DNA of 64,000 bases from Chromatiaceae bacterium (GCA_024235175.1 JACKMX010000004.1:186001-250000); one strand, 5' to 3'; counted from the first letter of the stretch, positions 36,837 through 45,514 are shown. Notes: generated from the sequence alone by a model not told the origin. Made by a program: numbers and translations.

Positions 36837-36963
36837 ATTCATTATGCATTGCATTTTAAAAGTGGTTTATCGTTTGTTCAGAACCCATCCCGTAACAGTA
36901 AGACAGATACCTCCACTTTCTAACTGCGGAAACTGCCCTCAGTTGAAGCGCATCGGTTTCCGA

Positions 36964-37377
36964 TCACATGCAGCTCATATGCCTTGGTCCCTGGCAGCCG
37001 AGAATCCTGTCGCTCCACAGGCTCTTTATATAGGCCACAATCTGTCTTGCCTGTCGTTCGGTAAGCGTACCTTTCCAGGCAGGCATTCGCTGAGTGCGCT
37101 GCAGGCCGTTGAGTATCGTTTCAACCAACTGCTCGTCACTGTGATGCCACGCATGAGATGTTTCATTCAACGGCATCGCAGTGAGGTATCCGGGGGCTTT
37201 CAGAAGAGGAGGAATCGGCTTTTCGCCAACACCCCTCTCCTTATGACAGGATTGGCAATACTGCCCGTAGAGCGTTTTTCCTTCGGCTACGGATTTATCA
37301 TCCGGACGCTGGCCGGTTTCAGACAACAAGCTTTGACTGAATAGAAACATGATGGCAGCTGCGATGTTCTTCAGCAT
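36964..37377 (-). CDS. Small monohaem c-type cytochrome
   Basis: 137 residues. Signal peptide (MLKNIAAAIMFLFSQSLLSE), one haem motif CQSCH (~41) and the distal Met region near MPAWKGTLTERQARQIVAYIKSL, the standard class I cytochrome c fold. It should carry electrons in the periplasm. The last ~12 residues after SLW (DRILGCQGPRHMSCM) are unusual, with two extra Cys. The nearest upstream sequence on the same strand is the small interrupted frame at 37397-37675. Confidence 0.9.
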   Translation of the reverse strand: MLKNIAAAIMFLFSQSLLSETGQRPDDKSVAEGKTLYGQYCQSCHKERGVGEKPIPPLLKAPGYLTAMPLNETSHAWHHSDEQLVETILNGLQRTQRMPAWKGTLTERQARQIVAYIKSLWSDRILGCQGPRHMSCM

Positions 37378-37396
37378 TTTATACTCCTCTGATTTT

Positions 37397-37675
37397 TTAA
37401 ACTTCTAAAGCCATAACACTCGGCGAAACTCCACCAATTGTCTGATAAGTGTTTTCCAGGAGTTCCACAATCACCCGGCATTCGGTCCCACGTGCATCAT
37501 AGTGCACAACAACCAGTTGCTTCTCAACGTTTTCGAGCGCCCTGCGATTGCCTGACAACGCACTGAACACTCATTCGATCACCATGCCATCTGCAGCATG
37601 CACCGGCCCCGGGTTGCTCATTCCACGAATAACATCCCAGACACTGTCAAATTCCGATGTATCGGGTGTTTTCAC
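37397..37675 (-). pseudogene. Possible small interrupted reading frame with in-frame TGA
   Basis: On the minus strand a frame opens near GTG 37675 (VKTPDTSEFDSVWDVIRGM...), meets TGA at 37571-37573, then continues in the same frame from GTG 37570 for 57 codons (FSALSGNRRALENVEKQLVV... to a TAA at 37397). The downstream half looks protein-like (strand-helix pattern, HYDARGTECRVIVELLENTY). It may be a degraded gene, two tiny overlapping genes, or a chance frame. No family is recognised. It occupies the 341-bp gap between the cytochrome and kinase genes. Confidence 0.35.
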
Positions 37676-37718
37676 AATCAACGCCTATTCCGCATATAGT
37701 TCTGAAACATGTTAATTC

Positions 37719-39104
37719 TCACATCTTTCTCAGAGGAAACGCCAACTTCAGGCTCGTTCCAGTCCCGGCATTCGCGGACAGCGTTACTGTTCCTCCATGC
37801 TCTTCCACAACACGTTTGACCAGTCCCAGGCCCAATCCCGTACCTTTGGGTTTTGTGGTGAAAAAAGGTTCAAATGCCCTCTGCAGTACCTCCTCATCCG
37901 GAGCTTCTCCTCCGTTTGATATTTCCAGAATCAGCTCATCATCTTCACGCTGTAACGATGAGAATATCTCCCCACCCGGGGGGCTGGCCTCTATCGCATT
38001 TTTCAATATGTTCAACATTGCCTGATGCATTTGTGCCTGGTCAACATGCATCATCGCGCCGTCTCTGCAACTCCGGTGATTAATCTGCAGGTCCTTCTCT
38101 TCCATCAGTGGCTCCTGCTGTTTGATCACGTTGGTGAACAACTCGTCCATATCCACAGGATTAACGGAGAGCTTGACTGGCCTCACGTAATCAAGCGTCT
38201 TGGATAGAAGTTCATCCAATCTGTCCACTTCACCCATAATGAGGCCCATGCGCCGAATCTCACGATCATCGTAATGAACTGAGCTTTTCAAACTGATCAG
38301 CGCCAGTTTGATGGAAGCAAGAGGATTTCGCATTTCGTGAGCGAGAACAGATGCCGTCTGGCCAATTGTCGCAAGCCTTGTTTTATTCAACACTTCATCA
38401 TGTGCGGCATTCAACTCTTGAGTTCGCTCCCGGAGCCGCATTTCCAGGCGACGTTCATATATTCTGCCGATGCTGCGCATGGCGTAGTAACCCAGAAGAG
38501 CAATAAGAAAATAAGTCAGCAACAGCACAGAATCCAGATTGCCATGAAGATTACCCATGAAATCCATCAGGGACTTATGGTCTTTCCCCACTCCAAGAAC
38601 CAGGCGGCCCGGTTCAGGTATTTCCATCTCCTGCAGCCAGATGATCATTGGGTGCAGATCCTCTCCCAATGCACGCACCGCACCGACCTCCCGTGTCAAA
38701 GATATACTGGAACCGTCTATTCTGGTGGCGGATGCGAGCCAGCTATCCATTATCGGGCGGGGCGAGATCAGCAGTGTGCCACTGTCTGCAATAATTGTCT
38801 GATTACTTCGATCAAGCACGAATATGCGGAATCCAAAAGCTTTGTAATCAGCGATCGCGTTTAACAAAGCAACAGAAACTTCTTCCGCATCGCTTGCCAG
38901 TGTCGACTGAAACTTCGAAAGAAGGGAATAGGCGATTTCACGATTGTGCTCATTGGTATGCGCCGTCAGTCTCTCTTCAAGATAGCTCACTACTTGAGCG
39001 GTTCCGGTAAGTCCGATTCCACCCACGATAAACCCCATAAGGACGAAACTCGCCCAGGAGACCGTCGAGGGTTTCCATTCCAGATTTCTGAATAGTCGTG
39101 TCAT
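37719..39104 (-). CDS. Sensor histidine kinase
   Basis: 461 residues from ATG 39104 (MTRLFRNLEW); ATGs at 39119 and 39167 are alternatives and no site is decisive. Two membrane segments (~15-37 and ~205-225) flank a ~165-residue periplasmic sensor. The cytoplasmic part has the H box LAHEMRNPLASIKL, N box ILKNAIEA and G box GTGLGLGLV, so it is a complete kinase of the NtrB-like class. It is divergent from a sigma-54 activator gene, its probable partner. The stimulus is unknown. Confidence 0.93.
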   Translation of the reverse strand: MTRLFRNLEWKPSTVSWASFVLMGFIVGGIGLTGTAQVVSYLEERLTAHTNEHNREIAYSLLSKFQSTLASDAEEVSVALLNAIADYKAFGFRIFVLDRSNQTIIADSGTLLISPRPIMDSWLASATRIDGSSISLTREVGAVRALGEDLHPMIIWLQEMEIPEPGRLVLGVGKDHKSLMDFMGNLHGNLDSVLLLTYFLIALLGYYAMRSIGRIYERRLEMRLRERTQELNAAHDEVLNKTRLATIGQTASVLAHEMRNPLASIKLALISLKSSVHYDDREIRRMGLIMGEVDRLDELLSKTLDYVRPVKLSVNPVDMDELFTNVIKQQEPLMEEKDLQINHRSCRDGAMMHVDQAQMHQAMLNILKNAIEASPPGGEIFSSLQREDDELILEISNGGEAPDEEVLQRAFEPFFTTKPKGTGLGLGLVKRVVEEHGGTVTLSANAGTGTSLKLAFPLRKM

Positions 39105-39160
39105 TGCCTGACTTTCCATAATAACGAAAATGGGCTCCGGGAACGCCGTTGCCATTCCGG

Positions 39161-39191
39161 TTGTCAATTCCCTGTGACAAAGCGCTAATAT
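39161..39191 (+). promoter_or_regulatory. Candidate promoter and inverted repeat for the response regulator gene
   Basis: TTGTCA (39161-39166) and TAATAT (39186-39191) are reasonable -35 and -10 elements but 19 bp apart. TTGTCA is also one half of an inverted repeat with TGACAA at 39175-39180, which could be an operator. Confidence 0.35.
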
Positions 39192-39225
39192 AAAGGTTCA
39201 GGGAATATCAAAAAGCACAATTACC

Positions 39226-40584
39226 ATGGCCAATATTCTGATAATCGAAGACGATGAAGTATTCAGCGAGTTGCTGGCCATGCACCTGGAGGACCTGAAT
39301 CACGATCCTCAGCGTGCCCACACCCTTGAGCAGGCCAGGCAGCTACTGGCGTTGAATATTCCCGATGTGATCCTTTTGGACCAGCAACTTCCCGACGGAT
39401 TCGGTATCGATATCCTTAAAGAGATCGTCAAGCTCTCCCCTCATCCACCGGTAATCATGATCACCGGAGTAAGCGACAATACATTGGCAATCCAGGCGAT
39501 GGGATTGGGGGCCTATGATTTCATACGTAAGCCGATGAAGGAGATCGAACTGGATACCACGTTATCCAATGCACTGAAGTCCCACCGCCTCTCCCGCCAG
39601 GTATCCGCAGTAACCGACTCCCAGGAGTACCAGGTTGATATAGGCCAGATCATCGGCAAGAGTTCGTCGATACTGGATATCTGCAAAACCATTGGCAGCG
39701 TTGCATCGAGCAACGCACCTATTCTGATCACAGGCGAGAGTGGAACGGGCAAGGAGATCGTAGCCAGGGCGCTTCATCACCACTCCGGGCGAAAGGGGTT
39801 GTTTCTTCCGATCAACTGTTCGGCTCTCGCCGAAAACCTGTTGGAAAGTGAACTTTTCGGGCATGAAAAAGGCAGTTTCACCGGCGCCGTTGCGCTCAAG
39901 GAAGGTAAGTTCGAGCAGAGTATCGACGGCACCCTTTTTCTTGATGAATTGGGCGAAACATCCACAGCCCTGCAGGCAAAACTGCTTCGGGTGCTGCAGG
40001 AAGGAAGTTTTGAGCGGGTCGGCGGCACCCAGACACAGCATACAAACGCAAGAATACTCGCCGCCACCAACCGGGACATCAAGGCAATGGTCGGCAAAGG
40101 CCAATTCCGTGAGGATCTGTTCTATCGGCTGAATGTAATCCACATCCACCTGCCCCCTCTGCGCGAACGCATGGACGACATGCCCATGCTCACCGAGCAT
40201 CTGCTGGTGAAAATCAATCACAAGCATCATACGAATGTGAAACATCTGGCAGAAAATGCCTGGCACCGCATGAAAGCGTATCACTGGCCCGGAAATATCC
40301 GCGAGTTGGAAAATATCCTTACCCGTGCTGCCGTTCTTGCACGCACCGAAACCGTTACCGCAGACCTGCTCGCCTTGCCTGATAAAACGGAAGTTAGTGA
40401 AGCAGACGCTGAAAAAGCGACTTCCTCAGGACCGAGACTGATATCCCTTGATGAGTTGGAGAAGGAGCACATTCACGAAATCCTGTTGTACACCCGTTGG
40501 CACAAAGGCAAAGCATGCGAAATACTGGGTACTTCCAGACCCGTTCTGGATCGGAAAATTGCAAAGTATGGACTGGATTCGTAG
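39226..40584 (+). CDS. NtrC-family sigma-54-dependent response regulator
   Basis: 452 residues. Receiver domain with acidic pocket ED at 8-9 and phospho-acceptor Asp52 (ILLDQQLPDG); AAA+ domain with Walker A GESGTGKE, the GSFTGA loop that contacts sigma-54 (Ser for Ala at position two of GAFTGA), Walker B TLFLDE and RxDLFYRLNV; C-terminal Fis-type HTH (GKACEILGTSRPVLDRKI). It activates sigma-54 promoters when phosphorylated. The kinase is the divergent gene at 37719. A candidate -24/-12 promoter lies 257 bp after its stop codon, before a small exported protein gene. Confidence 0.95.
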   Translation: MANILIIEDDEVFSELLAMHLEDLNHDPQRAHTLEQARQLLALNIPDVILLDQQLPDGFGIDILKEIVKLSPHPPVIMITGVSDNTLAIQAMGLGAYDFIRKPMKEIELDTTLSNALKSHRLSRQVSAVTDSQEYQVDIGQIIGKSSSILDICKTIGSVASSNAPILITGESGTGKEIVARALHHHSGRKGLFLPINCSALAENLLESELFGHEKGSFTGAVALKEGKFEQSIDGTLFLDELGETSTALQAKLLRVLQEGSFERVGGTQTQHTNARILAATNRDIKAMVGKGQFREDLFYRLNVIHIHLPPLRERMDDMPMLTEHLLVKINHKHHTNVKHLAENAWHRMKAYHWPGNIRELENILTRAAVLARTETVTADLLALPDKTEVSEADAEKATSSGPRLISLDELEKEHIHEILLYTRWHKGKACEILGTSRPVLDRKIAKYGLDS

Positions 40585-40622
40585 CTCGAGACTCCGAACA
40601 GTTCGGTAGATTCAACAGCATT

Positions 40623-40643
40623 CCGGCATCAGCCGGTCGTTTT
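40623..40643 (+). terminator. Rho-independent-like terminator after the response regulator gene
   Basis: CCGGC (40623-40627), loop ATCA, GCCGG (40632-40636), then TCGTTTT. A second small palindrome, CCGAAC-A-GTTCGG, lies just before it at 40594-40606. Confidence 0.55.
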
Positions 40644-40840
40644 AGTGATCATCATGCCTGTTCGTAGGCACCTGCCTGAAAAATGATTCAGACCTATATC
40701 CAGGTTAACAGTTTGTAGAATTTTGTAACCTTTTAGAGAATCGGCAGATCTTTTCGTTATCCCCTTTGAATGGTTCGTATGCGAGTTCCATTTTTGTAAC
40801 AAACTGTTTTTTCTCGTTATTGAAATAATGTTTTTAACAT

Positions 40841-40855
40841 TGGCATTGCTTTTGC
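40841..40855 (+). promoter_or_regulatory. Candidate sigma-54 (-24/-12) promoter
   Basis: TGGCATTGCTTTTGC has TGGCA (40841-40845) and TTGC (40852-40855) with exactly the consensus spacing of TGGCACG-N4-TTGCW. It lies 69 bp before the ATG of the small exported protein and downstream of the NtrC-family gene. Upstream, ACAGTTTGT (40708-40716) and ACAAACTGT (40799-40807) form an inverted pair, and TTTTGTAAC recurs at about 40721 and 40792; these may be activator sites (inference). Confidence 0.6.
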
Positions 40856-40923
40856 GTTTGCTATAGGTACCAAGATCATCTTGGCTGAAAATTCAAAACA
40901 AACTAGTAATGGAGATATTGGTT

Positions 40924-41256
40924 ATGAACAAAAAACTTAATCTTTCAGGCGCGGTTCTTTCAACTCTTCTGTTCTCCTCAATTGCGATCGGTCACCAGGC
41001 GGGAAACGACGTGAGTGGAGACGTGGTTTACGGTCACGGTTCCGATCATCGGGATGCAGTTCTGGATAATCCAAGCAAATCCATGGCCGCGACCCACAAC
41101 AACGAGGAAGACAAAGAGGACGTGCTCCACAATATCAGTGAACACGGTGACAAGCTCAGTGCGACATCCCCCAGCGGGGGTATGATGGTTAAGCCTCACG
41201 CCAACGAACAAGACCAGGAAGATGCACTCCATCAAATCACTGAACATAAAAAGTGA
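40924..41256 (+). CDS. Small exported His/acid-rich protein
   Basis: 110 residues from ATG 40924 (GGAG nine bases upstream; an ATG at 40909 is possible). Signal peptide MNKKLNLSGAVLSTLLFSSI with cleavage near IAIG-HQA. The mature part has an imperfect internal duplication, EEDKEDVLHNISEH and EQDQEDALHQITEH, with eight or more His and many Asp/Glu. This suggests metal binding or a small periplasmic stress protein, but no family is recognised. It has its own candidate sigma-54 promoter and a strong terminator, so it is a single-gene unit. Confidence 0.8.
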   Translation: MNKKLNLSGAVLSTLLFSSIAIGHQAGNDVSGDVVYGHGSDHRDAVLDNPSKSMAATHNNEEDKEDVLHNISEHGDKLSATSPSGGMMVKPHANEQDQEDALHQITEHKK

Positions 41257-41308
41257 ATTGGTACTTCACCGGTCACAAATGAGATCAATAATTTCACTTT
41301 CCGGAAGA

Positions 41309-41337
41309 CAAGCCACCATGCGGTGGCTTGTTTTTTT
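41309..41337 (+). terminator. Rho-independent terminator
   Basis: CAAGCCACC (41309-41317), loop ATGC, GGTGGCTTG (41322-41330), followed by seven T. A textbook terminator for the small exported protein gene. Confidence 0.93.
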
Positions 41338-41366
41338 CCGGTAATATTCCAGCTGAATCCTTTGGT

Positions 41367-42341
41367 TTACGGAGATCGCAGGTATTCTGAAATAGACAAG
41401 AGATCTTTATCGCTCAGCTTAGATGTGCAATTTTCGACAACCTGGCTCATGGAACCACCCATAAAATCGCCATCGGGAAGCATTCCCGTCTGCAGTGCAA
41501 AAACTATTTCGTCCCCCGTCCACTTTTTGAACGACCCGCCTTTATGCGGGTTGATCGAAGGGACCGATTCCCCGTCGGGCCCCTCCGGCGTTCCCGCAAG
41601 ATATTCATCCTGTTTAAACGCCCCAAATAGATTTCTGGGCGTATGACACTCCGCACAATGCCCGGGGCCATTGACGATATACGCACCTCTGTTCCAGGAT
41701 TCGGTGTTGGATGAGATCGGCTGAAATTGCGCCTGTTCGAAGAACAGAAACTTCCAGATTCCCAGCAACCAACGCTGATTGTACGGAAACGACAGATCAT
41801 GTCGTTCGGTTACCCGATTCACCGGCGTCAACGAACCGAGGTAGGCCCACAGATCGAGAAGATCCCGATCATTCATCTTTGTGTATGAAGTGTACGGAAA
41901 ACTGGGGTAATAATGTTTCCCTTCCGGTGACACACCCTTTCGCATGGCATCCACAAACTGTTGTCCACTCCAGTTCCCGATTCCGGTCACTTTATCCGGA
42001 GTGATGTTTGGAGTGATGAAGGTGCCGAAAGGGGTCTTTAATACCACCCCACCGGCCGGACCCGGTTGCTTGTCTGCGCTATCCGAATGACAGGACTCAC
42101 AACCACCCATTATGTAAATGTACTCACCCCGCGTTGCAGACGGCGCCTCACTACTTTTCGCCAGGCAGGGTATTACAACTGTCAGCGTAGCCGTGAATAT
42201 TACCTGCACCAAAAACACTGTCTTCGACGTGTGGTCATGACGAATGGTTTTGGCTGAACCCGAATTTACTGCCACTTTGCTGACGGCATCATTCACCTGG
42301 ATGTCGGCGATCATGTTGTACGTCATGGATTGACCTGTCAC
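41367..42341 (-). CDS. Di-haem c-type cytochrome
   Basis: 324 residues with two haem motifs, CESCH (~80) and CAECH (~230), and the ITPNITPDKVTGIGNWS / FPYTSYTKMNDRDLLDLWAYL blocks typical of the cytochrome subunits of alcohol/aldehyde or gluconate dehydrogenase-like complexes. No dehydrogenase gene is adjacent. The N-terminal ~43 residues before the hydrophobic segment (TVFLVQVIFTATLTVVIPCL) are unusually long for an export signal, so the true start may be later than the GTG at 42341 (an ATG at 42326 also fits). It lies 3 bp after the cytochrome c' gene. Confidence 0.88.
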   Translation of the reverse strand: MTGQSMTYNMIADIQVNDAVSKVAVNSGSAKTIRHDHTSKTVFLVQVIFTATLTVVIPCLAKSSEAPSATRGEYIYIMGGCESCHSDSADKQPGPAGGVVLKTPFGTFITPNITPDKVTGIGNWSGQQFVDAMRKGVSPEGKHYYPSFPYTSYTKMNDRDLLDLWAYLGSLTPVNRVTERHDLSFPYNQRWLLGIWKFLFFEQAQFQPISSNTESWNRGAYIVNGPGHCAECHTPRNLFGAFKQDEYLAGTPEGPDGESVPSINPHKGGSFKKWTGDEIVFALQTGMLPDGDFMGGSMSQVVENCTSKLSDKDLLSISEYLRSP

Positions 42342-42344
42342 CTG

Positions 42345-42824
42345 CTAATCCTTATCTTTCTCTCGAAAGTCTGTATGGCAGGCGGAACATGTTTTTCCCA
42401 ACCTGGTAAACTGGAGCATGATCGACCTCCGGTCCCCCGCAGTGGCAAGGTCGCTCAGCTTGCCTGCTTCCAGTATCATTTGCTCAGTCATTTCATCGAA
42501 TCGCCCCCGCTCTTGCCAGATCCTGGGCAGCGCTTCAGATGGTTTGTGCAGACTCCCCTCCGGGAACAGATGGGCAATTTCCGGCGCTGCCTGTTTGATC
42601 TCCTGTGCACTGACTGCTATCCAGGCAGCATCAAAAGTCTCTTTGCCCTTCACCATGGCAGCTATTTTTTTCATCCGGTCACCCATGGATTTCATCAGAT
42701 CCATGCGCTCTTTGACTATTCCGGTTGCCCCTCCATGCGCACTCACCTCTCCAAACAGAAAAAGCCCTGACAACAGCAGCGCAGGCATCAGGTAACGGAT
42801 CGCTCTATTATTAATCGTCATCAT
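42345..42824 (-). CDS. Cytochrome c'/c556-like protein
   Basis: 159 residues. Signal peptide (cut near VSAHG, ~30), helical bundle with R-M-D-L-M-K near the mature N-terminus and a C-terminal haem motif CSACH (~147), the class II cytochrome c layout. The family binds NO or carries electrons in the periplasm. It is immediately upstream of the di-haem cytochrome gene, so the two probably act together. The 281 bp upstream hold only a weak 75-codon frame, which I do not believe. Confidence 0.92.
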   Translation of the reverse strand: MMTINNRAIRYLMPALLLSGLFLFGEVSAHGGATGIVKERMDLMKSMGDRMKKIAAMVKGKETFDAAWIAVSAQEIKQAAPEIAHLFPEGSLHKPSEALPRIWQERGRFDEMTEQMILEAGKLSDLATAGDRRSIMLQFTRLGKTCSACHTDFREKDKD

Positions 42825-43105
42825 TGTTAAATACCCTTTGACACATTGATACGGCTCTCACAAGTGATGGATCATCTTCCAGTGATATTTAACCCGGGTA
42901 TTACCGGAATCCTGGCAGTGCATCGTCAAGCCGCCCCGGTGCCTTCACTTGTTGCCCCGCATAACAAACCGACTCTGACTAGGATCGACAGCCCAGCAGT
43001 AAAATCCGGGAGTTACACGAATCGAAATTCCCTTCCCGGAACCCAAAGCCATAGAAAGGTTTATTGGCAGCGCTATTGAAGGCGATGCTTTTTGCAAACA
43101 AATAG

Positions 43106-43480
43106 TTAGGAGAGTCTTATTGGAGGTCTGTATTTGGCAGAGGCTATTGGATCCGGCAAGTGTTGCGACCATGCGAGATCATAGCGGGGCAAAAAGGTAG
43201 AGTAAAAATTGAAAGCGCTCGTAATCAGTATCTGAGCACCTGAACATTGATCACCGCAACAGTCATCGACGACTGATTCGACCGGTGAATATTCATTATG
43301 ACTATCCGGTGTGTGCCTGTTTTCATCGGGATCATGGCCATGCGTGTGGAGGTGACTTGAATTCAGCTCTCCTCCCGTTGCGCGGACATCAACTTCAGCA
43401 GCGTGTCCGAAGCGGAGCGGGAGCAACGCAATCGCCAGAGCAATCATCAATACCATGATTTTACTAAAGTTTTTATACAT
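43106..43480 (-). CDS. Small Cys/His-rich exported or membrane protein
   Basis: 124 residues from ATG 43480 (MYKNFSKIMVLMIALAIALL), giving a signal peptide or anchor; the longer frame to 43639 adds a less plausible N-terminus. A His/Asp stretch (HLHTHGHDPDENRHTPDSH) is followed by DDCCGDQCSG and a hydrophobic patch. This resembles small metal-handling proteins of copper and heavy-metal operons (DUF2946/CopL-like layout), which is a similarity of pattern, not proof. A minus-strand TATAGT lies at 43566-43571. Confidence 0.68.
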   Translation of the reverse strand: MYKNFSKIMVLMIALAIALLPLRFGHAAEVDVRATGGELNSSHLHTHGHDPDENRHTPDSHNEYSPVESVVDDCCGDQCSGAQILITSAFNFYSTFLPRYDLAWSQHLPDPIASAKYRPPIRLS

Positions 43481-43784
43481 CTCAGTTAAAATCTTGGTGC
43501 ATTTCCCGCTCTCTGTCAATAAGCGGCTCAATCTGAACCGAACATGCAACAGCAACTCTGTTTTTACTATAGATAAAAAAAACATCTGAATACGGGCTAG
43601 TTTGTGGAAATTTGTAAACAGTACAATCTGGCGTTTCACTTCTCGAGCACTCTGACCAAAGCCAACGGCTCAGGATTTTTCCACTCTATTTTACCGGGCT
43701 CTGCATCGAAACTCTCATTCATTCCCCTTTATCTCGCTCGCACTCCGATTCCCTCATTTAACCTCGGGAGATGATGCCTTCGTG
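43481..43784. other. Intergenic region with no clear content
   Basis: About 304 bp between two minus-strand genes. The minus-strand TATAGT at 43566-43571 may be the -10 of the Cys/His-rich protein gene. Nothing else recognised. Confidence 0.4.
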
Positions 43785-44447
43785 TCAGGATACCTCCACC
43801 GGCAAGCCCTGCAACCGCCACTCCGGCAGCCCGCCATCAAGACGCCTGGCGTTTACGCCACGCTTCCTCAGTCTTGCCACGGCATCAAAAGCCAGGACAC
43901 AGTGTGGACCACGGCAGTAGGCTACGATCTCCTGGGTGCGGTCCAGCTCACCGAGCCGCTTCTCCAGCTCTCTCAACGGAATGTTGACCGCTCCCGGCAG
44001 GTGGCCGGCTTCATACTCCTCCGGTGGACGCACATCCAGCACCGTCACCAGCCCATTCCTGACCAGCTCCAGCAGGTGCGCCGCGGCAACCGGCTTCAGA
44101 CTGTCTTTCACCTTCAGATAGTCATTGACCAGGCGGTCAACGTCAGCCAGATGGCGCTCGGCCACTTCTCTCAATGAACCGAACAGTGCTGCAACATCCG
44201 CCCCGCTCAACTGGTAGAAGACCTTCTGACCCTCCTTTCTGTTGGTAACCAGACCCGCCTGGCGAAGCTGCTGCAGGTGTTGCGAGGTGTTTGCAACAGT
44301 CAGGCCCGAAACCTGCGACAGCGCATCCACGCTGCGCTCGCCCTGAGCCAGAAACTCCAGCAGCTCCAGCCGGTAGCCACTGCTCATCGCCTTGGCAATC
44401 CGCGCAAACTGAGCGAAAAGATCATGTTTGAAATTAACTGTTGACAT
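43785..44447 (-). CDS. ArsR-type regulator fused to a rhodanese domain
   Basis: 220 residues. Residues ~10-95 form an ArsR winged helix (LLEFLAQGERSVDALSQVSG, ANTSQHLQQLRQAGLV); residues ~120-215 form a rhodanese domain (TVLDVRPPEEYEAGHLPGAV) with active-site Cys in YCRGPHCVLAF. Such fusions are known as sulfur-responsive regulators that may sense persulfide with the rhodanese cysteine. The domain fusion is certain; sulfide sensing is inferred. A CTTGAAT-T-ATTCAAG palindrome lies 16 bp upstream, between this gene and the divergent membrane enzyme gene. Confidence 0.92.
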   Translation of the reverse strand: MSTVNFKHDLFAQFARIAKAMSSGYRLELLEFLAQGERSVDALSQVSGLTVANTSQHLQQLRQAGLVTNRKEGQKVFYQLSGADVAALFGSLREVAERHLADVDRLVNDYLKVKDSLKPVAAAHLLELVRNGLVTVLDVRPPEEYEAGHLPGAVNIPLRELEKRLGELDRTQEIVAYCRGPHCVLAFDAVARLRKRGVNARRLDGGLPEWRLQGLPVEVS

Positions 44448-44462
44448 CCCGTTCCTGTTGAA

Positions 44463-44477
44463 CTTGAATTATTCAAG
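44463..44477. promoter_or_regulatory. Probable ArsR-family operator
   Basis: CTTGAATTATTCAAG is a perfect 7-bp inverted repeat with a single central base, in the 93-bp region between divergent genes. Half-site and symmetry fit ArsR-type binding. A second, weaker palindrome follows (TCTATTGAATATTAGA, about 44481-44496). Confidence 0.7.
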
Positions 44478-44540
44478 TAATCTATTGAATATTAGATGGC
44501 AAAAAAGTATAGCAGAAATGCCTTTGGAGGAAAGCGGAAG

Positions 44541-45383
44541 ATGAGTTGGAGTGAGTGGATCATTGGGCATGAGCAGCCCATTCGCCTGAGCCTTTTCCTC
44601 GGGGTGTTTGCGTTGATCGCAGCATGGGAGATTCTTTTCCCCCGGCGTAAGCTCAGCGTCTCCAAAGCGCTGCGCTGGGCGAACAATATTGGTCTGGTAA
44701 TTCTCAATACATTCATTCTACGTCTGCTTTTTCCGGCTGCTGCAGTGGGCGTGGCGGTTCTCGCGCAACAGCAGGGGTGGGGAGTGCTTAATTACCACCC
44801 CTTGCCTTTCACGCTCTCTGTAGCAATTGCCGTGGTGACGATGGATTTCGTGATCTACCTGCAGCATGTGATGGTCCATGCCATACCGCTGCTCTGGCGC
44901 CTGCACCGGGTACACCATGCCGATCTCGATTACGATGTCACCACCGGTTCGCGCTTCCATACCCTGGAGATCATTCTCTCCATGCTTATTAAATTTGCCA
45001 CCATCATGGTGTTAGGCCCGCCTGTTGTGGCAGTGGTGATATTCGAGGTGGTGCTGAACGCCTCTGCCATGTTCAATCACGGCAATATCTACCTTCCTGA
45101 AAAAGTTGACCGGTTCCTGCGGCTTCTGCTGGTCACACCGGACATGCACCGGGTGCACCATTCGGTTCATGCACCGCTCACCAACTCCAACTTTGGCTTT
45201 TGCCTGCCCTGGTGGGACAGGCTCTTTGGCACCTATGTGGCACAACCGCCGGAAGGACATACCGGGATGGAGATTGGTCTGGAGAATTTTCGTGACCCGC
45301 AACAGGTGGAGCGGCTGCCTGGCATGTTGATGTTGCCTTTCACGCGCAGCCTGGGCGAGTACACGATCAATCGGCGCTGGTGA
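44541..45383 (+). CDS. Sterol desaturase / fatty acid hydroxylase family membrane enzyme
   Basis: 280 residues from ATG 44541, with GGAGG nine bases upstream. About five membrane segments. The di-iron histidine clusters are seen as QHVMVH, HRVHHAD and MHRVHHS plus FNHGN, the fatty-acid-hydroxylase superfamily pattern. The enzyme should oxidise a lipid substrate at the inner membrane; the substrate is unknown. It is divergent from the ArsR-rhodanese gene and shares its operator region, so it may be under its control. Confidence 0.9.
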   Translation: MSWSEWIIGHEQPIRLSLFLGVFALIAAWEILFPRRKLSVSKALRWANNIGLVILNTFILRLLFPAAAVGVAVLAQQQGWGVLNYHPLPFTLSVAIAVVTMDFVIYLQHVMVHAIPLLWRLHRVHHADLDYDVTTGSRFHTLEIILSMLIKFATIMVLGPPVVAVVIFEVVLNASAMFNHGNIYLPEKVDRFLRLLLVTPDMHRVHHSVHAPLTNSNFGFCLPWWDRLFGTYVAQPPEGHTGMEIGLENFRDPQQVERLPGMLMLPFTRSLGEYTINRRW

Positions 45384-45514
45384 GCATGGGAGAAGGAAAA
45401 AACTCTCTGAGCATTGCCGGATTGCCCCTGCCGGTAGCTGCAACCGTCAGCGCCTTGTGACACAGGCAATCGCTGAATGCTGTTCTCATCCCTAAAAGAT
45501 AGGAGTGATGTGAT

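Noticed and set aside
42945..43172. Minus-strand 75-codon frame in the gap before the cytochrome genes
   Set aside because: Weak composition, overlaps the Cys/His-rich gene and has no recognisable motif.
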